Program-made: the position numbers and the translations under genes
The notes under the pieces: model-generated
Told to the model about the DNA's origin: nothing
Seen by the model: the letters and a program-made list of their open reading frames with translations, nothing else
Database searches by the model: none
Origin: Roseiflexaceae bacterium
Lineage (GTDB): Bacteria; Chloroflexota; Chloroflexia; Chloroflexales; Roseiflexaceae
NCBI GenBank assembly: GCA_947474225.1
Contig: CANJHS010000002.1
Span: forward strand, 1-64,000
Direction of reading: 5' to 3'
DNA: 64,000 nt
Shown here: one piece after another, positions 57,847-64,000 of the stretch
Layout of the letters: every line of letters starts with the position of its first letter
How positions within the stretch are numbered: the first letter of the stretch is position 1

Positions 57847-58437
57847 ATGGGCATGCTCGACGAAATACTCTCACACAATATGGAATATGTTTCCACACGT
57901 CAATACGAATCATTGCAAACAGACAAATTTCCCGATAAAGGCCTTGCGATTTTGGCGTGTATGGACGCACGGTTAGTAGAATTATTGCCGCAAGCACTGG
58001 GCATTCGCAACGGCGATGCCAAACTCATCAAAAATGCAGGCGCTTTGGTCACTGCACCGTGGGGCTCGGTTATGCGTAGTCTTTTAGTCGCCGTCTATGC
58101 ATTACGTGCCGAAGAAATCTGTGTCATCGCGCACTATGACTGCGGTATGGGCACCATCGACGCTACGGCTATTTTGGCAGAAGCGCGCAAACGTGGGATA
58201 TCCGAGGATGTCATTCGCACCCTGCGTGTGTCAGGAATCGATCTCGATGGCTTTTTGAAAGGATTTGCGAATGTCGAAGACAGTGTGCGCAATACGTGTA
58301 CGATTGTCCGACAACATCCGTTGCTCCCCCGCGATGTGCCGGTGCATGGCTTGATTATGGATCCGTCTACAGGGCGACTCGATACCATTGTCAATGGCTA
58401 TGTCGTGATGAACGCAGAGAAGCAGGACGAAGCATAA
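57847..58437 (+). CDS. Beta-carbonic anhydrase (beta-CA)-like protein
   Basis: A 196-residue zinc enzyme that interconverts CO2 and bicarbonate. The zinc ligands and catalytic pair are there: Cys38 and Asp40 in ACMDAR (with Arg42), and His96 and Cys99 in HYDCGM. NAGALVTAPW is the usual substrate loop. It is a short form, like the mycobacterial and plant-type beta-CAs, without a signal peptide. AAGGA lies 10 nt before ATG 57847. The kinase gene begins only 4 bp after its stop, so the two are coupled; a regulatory or CO2-sensing link to the kinase is possible but unproven. Confidence 0.9.
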   Translation: MGMLDEILSHNMEYVSTRQYESLQTDKFPDKGLAILACMDARLVELLPQALGIRNGDAKLIKNAGALVTAPWGSVMRSLLVAVYALRAEEICVIAHYDCGMGTIDATAILAEARKRGISEDVIRTLRVSGIDLDGFLKGFANVEDSVRNTCTIVRQHPLLPRDVPVHGLIMDPSTGRLDTIVNGYVVMNAEKQDEA

Positions 58438-58441
58438 CACG

Positions 58442-61150
58442 ATGACACGCTATACCACCGCAACCAATACCACACTTAACACGACGAAAAAACTCGGCGA
58501 AGGCGGAGAAGGTGCGGTATTTGATATTGCTGGTCAAAGTGGCCTTGTCGCAAAAATCTATCACCCGGCACGACTAAATGCGTCGCTTGCAGCCAAAGTC
58601 ATCGCGATGACCCGGAATCCTCCCGAAGATGCCACGCGCAAATCACTCAATCATGTTTCGATTGCCTGGCCCATCGACGTACTCTACAACGGCACGCAGT
58701 TCGTCGGCTATACCATGCCCAAGATCAAGAAATCTGATGATCTGTATGACCTGCTTCAACCGCAACAGCGTGCAAAAGAACACAGCGGACTGAACCATCG
58801 TCACCTCTATCGTACGGCCCGCAATCTTGCGTTAGCCATGGATGCCATCCATCAAAAAGGCTATGTGATCGGTGATGTAAATTTCAAGAATGCACTTTTC
58901 AATGACGACGCACTTATTACCATGGTCGACTGCGATTCGATGCAAGTCACCGATGCAGCCGGGATTGTTCATCATTGTCTCGTCGGAGTACCCGAGTATA
59001 CTCCTGCAGACTTACAGGGTATGGATTTCGCTCGCGTCACACGCACACCAAACCACGATGCTTTCGGACTGGCAATCCTGATTTTTCAGTTGTTGATGCA
59101 AGGCTTTCATCCTTTTGCCGGCAAGCCGCGACCGGGGGAGAAAGACGTCGAGCAATCGCATATCTACTGCATTAGTAAGGGAATTTTTCCCTACCTCGCA
59201 AATCAACCCTACGAACCACCACGGGCTGCACCATCGATGCTCTGTCTGCCCGTGTTGATCCAGCAACAATTCGAGCGCGCATTCACGAAACCAGACGCAC
59301 GACCTACACCCAAAGAATGGGCCAATCTCCTCGCCATGGTCGAACCACGGCTCATACCATGCCCGAATGATGCCTCACACTGGTATCCGAGCGATGGCCA
59401 TTGTGTAATCTGCGAGATTGACTACAACGTCGGTCGGCGGCAACGAACGAGCCCGAAACCGAGTACCACCGTACAGATGCAGGTGCCGCTGCCACCACAA
59501 CCGAGCATGACAACGGGGCCGCTACGTCCTGCGGCGATTTCGAGACCTGTCGTCAACACACCACAATCTCGCCCGTCGACGCAACCTGTAGCACAACCAC
59601 CGCGACCAGCGCCTGCGACACCGCGACCGACGCCGCCTGCGTCTCCAACGACAGCAGTTGCCCCTGCGGCACAAAGCCTTCCCGTCGCACCACCACGATC
59701 ATCGCAGAACTTGCCACCGTTGGTCAGTCCGCAATCTGCGCCACGCGTGGTCCCACCAAAACCGCAACCACGACAACCGCAGGTCGACTTGCTTGCGCAG
59801 ATTACAACCTTTATCAGCGCACACCGAATCGTGCTAGTGCCGATTGCTGTCATCGTACTTGCACTGGTAATGGTGCTTTCGTCTACCTGGACTGGACAGA
59901 GTAGCCCCGTGCCCGACATATCAATCGCTACGCTGCCCGATGCTACAGCCACGGAGATTATTGTCCCTACTGACAAACCTGCTGCCACCGTTGAAACCAA
60001 ACTGACTGTTGCCCCTGCGCTATCATGTAGTTCTGCCGCCATCATCGATGCCCACTGGCCGATGGTACCAGCAGACATCCGCACCGCCATGCATGCAAAA
60101 CCACTCACCACAACAACCCGACCGTACGATTCACCCGTTCTTAATCTCGTCGGCACTTTCACTGCGGCATCACCCAGCACACGCTTTGCCGAACTCGCAG
60201 CGACATGCCAGAAAGGAATCTTGCTGCAGAGCAATCCGTTAGCGTATACAACTGGTGATCACCAACGAACAGAACGAACATGTGTGCGTCCTGGGTGCGA
60301 GATAGTTACACCCGAATACCGAGTAGTGTTCATTCGGAACGCAGTCAATGATAACGACAACAAAGAACAGTCCGGCACTTTTGATATTCTTTTTCATTTT
60401 TTTGACCGACCAAATCCGCTAGGCATTAAAAACGTAGGATTTTTGGCGGATGCTTCGGCGGGAAAAAAATCGCTTGCGCTCCATTTACTTCCCTTTATAC
60501 AGTCTCGCATTTTGATAATGAAAGTCGGCAACCCGATCTGGCAGAATGCACGCAACGGGACAGAAACAACGATGGTCGATGTTGCTAGCGGTGAACAATA
60601 CTATGACGAAAAATCCGGGATAACTCGTGCACCAGCAGACTTGAAACTCACGCAGTTCTCGCGCGTGATTGCGCTTCCTGATCAACGCTGGTCAGATGGT
60701 TCTCAAGTCACCGCAGCTGATTATGTCAAAGGATTTACAGCGAATCTGAATGAAAGTAGTGTGTTGATTACACAGGTAGAAGCAGCGGGCCCAAAACAAA
60801 TTGTTATCCGCTACATTGCTGGGCTTCCACAAGTCCTCGCTGATGTCATCGCCCCACTCGCACTCCACGGGGAAGATATACTCGATGACAGCATGGGCAG
60901 CTGGGCGGTGGAACGCAATGGAATGTCGATGACCGTCGCACACACCTCCGACCCACGAAAGTCATTTACGGTTACTTCACTGACCCAAGTGCAACAAATG
61001 GTCTCTGGACTCCGTAAGGGTATCTATGATGTCGCAATAACGGAACCGGAGCAGAGCCCCGCGCTCCTCGAAGCGCTTGTTGGTGTCGACATGGGTCAAT
61101 ACACCATTCGTCTTGTCCCAACAGGAACACTGTGGGTACTACAACAGTAA
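58442..61150 (+). CDS. Transmembrane atypical Ser/Thr kinase (YegI/TerY-P type) with SBP-like outer domain
   Basis: A 902-residue protein. Residues ~15-300 are a divergent kinase domain: glycine loop GEGGEGAV (19-26), Lys38 in VAKIY, catalytic loop GDVNFKN (Asp145, Asn150) and VDCDS (Asp163) in place of DFG. A Cys/His knuckle follows (Cys307 to Cys324: CPNDASHWYPSDGHCVIC). These features match the HHH/TerY-C-linked kinases of COG4248. Residues ~335-455 are a Pro/Thr-rich linker and ~462-481 a transmembrane helix. The outer part (~490-902) contains RWSDGSQVTAADYVKGF, a signature of family 5 peptide-binding proteins. The layout predicts a ligand-sensing kinase. A TerY-P kinase with such an outer domain is unusual to me. 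Confidence 0.88.
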   Translation: MTRYTTATNTTLNTTKKLGEGGEGAVFDIAGQSGLVAKIYHPARLNASLAAKVIAMTRNPPEDATRKSLNHVSIAWPIDVLYNGTQFVGYTMPKIKKSDDLYDLLQPQQRAKEHSGLNHRHLYRTARNLALAMDAIHQKGYVIGDVNFKNALFNDDALITMVDCDSMQVTDAAGIVHHCLVGVPEYTPADLQGMDFARVTRTPNHDAFGLAILIFQLLMQGFHPFAGKPRPGEKDVEQSHIYCISKGIFPYLANQPYEPPRAAPSMLCLPVLIQQQFERAFTKPDARPTPKEWANLLAMVEPRLIPCPNDASHWYPSDGHCVICEIDYNVGRRQRTSPKPSTTVQMQVPLPPQPSMTTGPLRPAAISRPVVNTPQSRPSTQPVAQPPRPAPATPRPTPPASPTTAVAPAAQSLPVAPPRSSQNLPPLVSPQSAPRVVPPKPQPRQPQVDLLAQITTFISAHRIVLVPIAVIVLALVMVLSSTWTGQSSPVPDISIATLPDATATEIIVPTDKPAATVETKLTVAPALSCSSAAIIDAHWPMVPADIRTAMHAKPLTTTTRPYDSPVLNLVGTFTAASPSTRFAELAATCQKGILLQSNPLAYTTGDHQRTERTCVRPGCEIVTPEYRVVFIRNAVNDNDNKEQSGTFDILFHFFDRPNPLGIKNVGFLADASAGKKSLALHLLPFIQSRILIMKVGNPIWQNARNGTETTMVDVASGEQYYDEKSGITRAPADLKLTQFSRVIALPDQRWSDGSQVTAADYVKGFTANLNESSVLITQVEAAGPKQIVIRYIAGLPQVLADVIAPLALHGEDILDDSMGSWAVERNGMSMTVAHTSDPRKSFTVTSLTQVQQMVSGLRKGIYDVAITEPEQSPALLEALVGVDMGQYTIRLVPTGTLWVLQQ

Positions 61151-61161
61151 GGGAACCGCTC

Positions 61162-62331
61162 ATGCGTCGTACTTCAATACTCTATGCGTTGGTGATTAGC
61201 TTATTCATTATGTCATGTGGAACCATTTCGCGTCTCGCCGAAAATTCCATTCCGACCCCACAAACTATCGTTATCACCGCAACACCAGACCAGACGATCA
61301 CCGACATAGCGACAAACGAACCTGTTGCGAATCCAGAACCAACCGTTGCCTCGGAGGTGGGTGAATCGACACTTGTGGCTGTGCAAGCGCGGGGAATGCT
61401 ACGCTGTGGCGTGAATGCAGACCTTCCAGGGTTCGGCCTCTATGATGCAGTACGCAAACGCTGGAGTGGGTTTGATGTGGACTTCTGCAAAGTCATTGCT
61501 GCTGCAGTCCTTGGCGACCCCAGTAAGGTGGAATATATCCCTGTGACGACAGCAGATGGCCCGAACGAACGATTAAACGCCGTCCGAACCAAACTTATTG
61601 ATGTATTGATTCGCAATACGACGTGGACTGCCACCCGCGATGGTTCGCAACTCATGTTTGCGCCGACGACATTTCATGATGGTCAGACATTTATGGTGCG
61701 TGTCGATAGCGGGATTACAAAACTCGCAGATTTAAAGGGCAAACGCATCTGCGCGGCTAGCGGGACAACGACGGTGATGAATGTCCGAGATGACTTTGCT
61801 GCCCGTGATATCCCGTTCGATTTAATCGAAATTGACGGCGAAAAACTCTATAGCAGTTATGCTGATGGGCTGTGTGATGCGGTCACCAGCGATAGCAGTC
61901 AACTCGCAGTGCAACGGATCAATCTCAAAAATCCAGAACAGCACGTCGTGCTCGGCGACCGTATCTCGCGTGAACCGCTCGGTCCCGTTGTCGCCGAAGG
62001 AGACGACCAGTGGTACGACATTGTCAGCTGGAGTGTGTATGCAACCATGTATGCCGAAGAATTACGTGTCGATCGATCAAATGTTGACGAGGCGATTGCT
62101 TCGAGTACCGATCCGCGTGTCCTGCGCTTGTTGGGTGTCGATGGCAAAATCGGCAGCCAGTTCGGTCTCTCACCGGACTTTGCATACCAGATTATTTCGA
62201 AAGTGGGGAACTACGGGGATATCTACAATGATAATCTCGGTCCAGATACGACATTCAACATCGACCGCGGGCCCAACAAAGCATGGAATTTAGGTGGTGG
62301 TGGCGTCCTCGCATCGCCGCCATTCCGCTAA
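61162..62331 (+). CDS. Family 3 amino-acid-binding lipoprotein without transporter genes
   Basis: A 389-residue lipoprotein with lipobox IMSCG (Cys19) and a Pro/Thr-rich spacer to about residue 75. A type 2 periplasmic-binding domain of the amino acid (AapJ/GltI-like) family follows: VQARGMLRCGVNADLPGFG, WSGFDVDFCKVIAAAVLGD, VRTKLIDVLIRNTTWT and the DLKGKRICAASGTTT stretch. I chose ATG 61162 with AAGGGA 8 nt upstream. It is co-transcribed with the kinase 11 bp before it. No permease or ATPase gene is nearby, so it may serve as a sensor or ligand-delivery partner for the kinase rather than uptake. Confidence 0.88.
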   Translation: MRRTSILYALVISLFIMSCGTISRLAENSIPTPQTIVITATPDQTITDIATNEPVANPEPTVASEVGESTLVAVQARGMLRCGVNADLPGFGLYDAVRKRWSGFDVDFCKVIAAAVLGDPSKVEYIPVTTADGPNERLNAVRTKLIDVLIRNTTWTATRDGSQLMFAPTTFHDGQTFMVRVDSGITKLADLKGKRICAASGTTTVMNVRDDFAARDIPFDLIEIDGEKLYSSYADGLCDAVTSDSSQLAVQRINLKNPEQHVVLGDRISREPLGPVVAEGDDQWYDIVSWSVYATMYAEELRVDRSNVDEAIASSTDPRVLRLLGVDGKIGSQFGLSPDFAYQIISKVGNYGDIYNDNLGPDTTFNIDRGPNKAWNLGGGGVLASPPFR

Positions 62332-62457
62332 GCAGAGAAAAGAATACACGAACCGCGACAGATCGCTGACATCTGGTTCAGTCGTCAGATGTATGGTTGT
62401 TCTTCAGAAAAATATGACCGTAGTCCGGGCGTTCCGGAACAAGCGAGTGGGCGTTTA

Positions 62458-63393
62458 CTACAAACTCGTGTTCACGTCTGCATAATGCTCGACAAGAGCA
62501 CGAATATGCTCTGGCGTAGTGCGACAGCATCCGCCAATAATGCGTGCGCCTGCGGCAACCCATGTGGCAGCGGCACTGACATAGTCATCGGTCGTCACGG
62601 TACCAGACCAAGTTTTGGAGGTCGCATCGTAGGACTCACCTGAATTCGGGTAGGCAATAATGGCTTTGTCTGTGTGTGCTGCATACCGACGCACAATTTC
62701 GGGTACGAACTGGGGAGCAGTGCAATTCACTCCGAGCGCCACAACACATGCATGCATGTTCATCGCAGCAGCCACTGCTTCGATCGATTGCCCGGCGTTT
62801 GTGGTTGCTCCATCACGACAACTCATCGACATCCAACACGTCATACCTGGAAACCTACTGACACAGTCAGCTAATACCTCCGCTTCAATCAAATCGGGGA
62901 TGGTCTCACAGGCAAGGATATCAACACCTGCGCCGACGAGAGTCTCGATCCGCTGCATATGGAATGCGGTAAGTTCAGCAGTGTTGAGACCATAATTGCC
63001 GCGATATTCAGCACCATCAGCGGTATAGGCACCATAGGGTCCGACAGAACCCGCAATCAACGGCAATGACTTTCCTGAAGGTGAATCCGCCGCCCAGGAA
63101 GACCGCGTTTCACGAGCAATATCAACGGATGCACGTATAGCAGTAAGTGCTTCTGCAGCGGTATATCCGTGTTGCGTATAGCCAGGAACGGTTGCCTGAT
63201 AACTCGCGGTGATGAGGATTTGCGCACCAGCATTGAGGTAATCCCGGTGTACTCGGGCGATACGGTGTGGTTCACTCAACAGATACCGCGCAGACCAGAG
63301 CGGGTGCTGCAAGTCAGCACCATGACGTTCAAGTTCTGTCGCCAGAGCACCGTCAATTATCACAACAGCATTTTGATTGAGGAGATGGTGCAT
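62458..63393 (-). CDS. mmuM: Homocysteine S-methyltransferase
   Basis: A 311-residue zinc methyltransferase (MmuM/BHMT group) that makes methionine from homocysteine and a donor such as S-methylmethionine. DGALATELERHG at the start, ACETIPDLIEA in the middle and the zinc Cys ligands in GVNCTAP and IIGGCCRTTP are all intact. The length is typical of MmuM. GAAGGGA lies 6 nt before ATG 63393. It stands alone on the minus strand and diverges from cysD by 126 bp, in which both promoters must lie. It complements metF and cysK elsewhere in the window. Confidence 0.94.
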   Translation of the reverse strand: MHHLLNQNAVVIIDGALATELERHGADLQHPLWSARYLLSEPHRIARVHRDYLNAGAQILITASYQATVPGYTQHGYTAAEALTAIRASVDIARETRSSWAADSPSGKSLPLIAGSVGPYGAYTADGAEYRGNYGLNTAELTAFHMQRIETLVGAGVDILACETIPDLIEAEVLADCVSRFPGMTCWMSMSCRDGATTNAGQSIEAVAAAMNMHACVVALGVNCTAPQFVPEIVRRYAAHTDKAIIAYPNSGESYDATSKTWSGTVTTDDYVSAAATWVAAGARIIGGCCRTTPEHIRALVEHYADVNTSL

Positions 63394-63486
63394 AAAGTGT
63401 CCCTTCCAATACGATGAGCTGAGTAGCTGCTGATATTTTTCTGAAGACTCATATTACGCTGCAACTCATGCAGAAGGCAAGCGTAT

Positions 63487-63494
63487 GATATAAT
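63487..63494 (+). promoter_or_regulatory. Predicted extended -10 promoter of cysD
   Basis: TG at 63486-63487 precedes TATAAT at 63489-63494 by one base, giving the consensus TGnTATAAT. Transcription would start near 63501, about 20 nt before the cysD ATG. No good -35 is seen. Confidence 0.6.
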
Positions 63495-63519
63495 GAAATT
63501 ATTATTTGGAAGGAGTTTT

Positions 63520-64000
63520 ATGGACCATTTATCGAACCTCGAAGCCGAAAGCATACACATTTTTAGAGAGGTTGCTGCGACGTTCGAACGTCCAGTAATG
63601 ATGTATTCCATTGGTAAGGATTCTTCGGTGTTGCTCCATCTTGCACTCAAAGCCTTCTATCCTTCGTTACCACCATTTCCCGTTTTGCATGTAGACACTG
63701 GTTGGAAGTTCCGTGAGATGATTGAATTCCGTGACAAACGAATGGCTGAGGTCGGAGTAAAGCTCCTCGTGCATCGGAACGAAGAGGCGATTGCAAAAGG
63801 TATAAATGTTTTTAATAATGGTTCCGGCGTGCACACTGATGAACTTAAAACAGTCGCACTCCGACAAGCCCTCGATATGCATAAATTCGACTGTGCTATA
63901 GGTGGTGCCCGTCGTGACGAAGAACGATCACGTGCCAAAGAGCGTATTATGTCGTTCCGCAATCAACATCATCGCTGGGATCCAAAACGCCAGCGACCAG
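63520..64000 (+). CDS. cysD: Sulfate adenylyltransferase small subunit, cut at the right edge
   Basis: The first ~160 codons of CysD. It forms ATP sulfurylase with CysN and activates sulfate to adenylylsulfate, the entry to sulfate assimilation. The N-terminus has [14 protein letters not shown], the ATP-binding [29 protein letters not shown] and [22 protein letters not shown] lies 5 nt before ATG 63520. The 3' end lies beyond the window, where cysN would be expected. With cysK at the other end, it marks a sulfate-assimilating organism. Confidence 0.96.
   Translation, partial: MDHLSNLEAESIHIFREVAATFERPVMMYSIGKDSSVLLHLALKAFYPSLPPFPVLHVDTGWKFREMIEFRDKRMAEVGVKLLVHRNEEAIAKGINVFNNGSGVHTDELKTVALRQALDMHKFDCAIGGARRDEERSRAKERIMSFRNQHHRWDPKRQRP

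Noticed and set aside
59422-60234. A 270-codon minus-strand frame opposite the kinase linker
   Set aside because: It mirrors the Pro/Thr-rich linker composition and has no start signal; the plus-strand kinase is clear.
63394-63519. A riboswitch in the cysD/homocysteine methyltransferase intergenic region
   Set aside because: Only 126 bp for two divergent promoters, with no paired core visible; the predicted cysD leader is about 20 nt.

Overview
The window looks like ordinary chromosome of a bacterium with roughly 50% GC. It is densely packed on both strands, with many short operons and AGGAG-type ribosome binding sites. I see no tRNA, rRNA, insertion sequence, CRISPR array or phage gene. The best guess is a member of the Chloroflexota, perhaps near Herpetosiphon. 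This is inference from the gene content: large fusion proteins, an Asp-type MurA, Thr-rich surface proteins, RCC1-repeat secreted proteins and a TerY-type kinase module. It is not proven.

Layout. 1-2.5 kb: the end of an APH-fold kinase-like gene, cysteine synthase, and a small coiled-coil protein. 2.7-11.8 kb (minus strand): two tandem short-chain dehydrogenases, then an operon of a degenerate sugar nucleotidyltransferase, a very unusual GHMP-kinase/UDPGP-pyrophosphorylase fusion, a GNAT protein and a PucR regulator. 11.9-17.2 kb: sucA-sucB (2-oxoglutarate dehydrogenase E1 and E2) convergent with pgk. 17.3-24.3 kb: M16C peptidase, murA (Asp type) and a small membrane protein, facing a small DNA-binding protein-purH-hisIE operon. 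24.4-31 kb: histidine kinase, response regulator and thioredoxin-TPR protein, a glycosyltransferase, a Thr-rich anchored protein, and DoxX facing a LysR regulator.

31-38.4 kb (minus strand): aldo/keto reductase, PhyH dioxygenase, metF and an atypical aspartokinase, preceded by a 1014-residue kinase-M23 peptidase-class III aminotransferase fusion. 38.5-43.2 kb: an operon with a substrate-binding lipoprotein and a double permease but no ATPase gene, followed by a FAD oxidoreductase and an unrecognised protein. 43.2-49.5 kb: threonine/serine dehydratase, a secreted M4 metalloprotease with seven RCC1-like repeats, a gene-poor 600 bp, and a SCO1/PCuAC copper-delivery pair for cytochrome oxidase. 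49.7-53.9 kb: aldo/keto reductase and TerC, two DUF5684-like membrane proteins, a Gfo/Idh/MocA dehydrogenase and an Rrf2 regulator.

The most interesting region is 53.97-62.33 kb. A TerB-like/PH-like protein diverges from a same-strand run of a TerY-like VWA protein, a PP2C phosphatase, two tandem MOSC proteins, a beta-carbonic anhydrase, a kinase and an orphan solute-binding lipoprotein. The VWA/PP2C/kinase set matches the TerY-P (E. coli yegL/yegK/yegI) phosphorylation triad. Here the kinase also carries a transmembrane helix and a large outer domain resembling peptide-binding proteins, which suggests a ligand-sensing version of the triad. The window ends with a homocysteine S-methyltransferase and the start of cysD. 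With cysK, metF and lysC, these give the window a sulfur and methionine theme.
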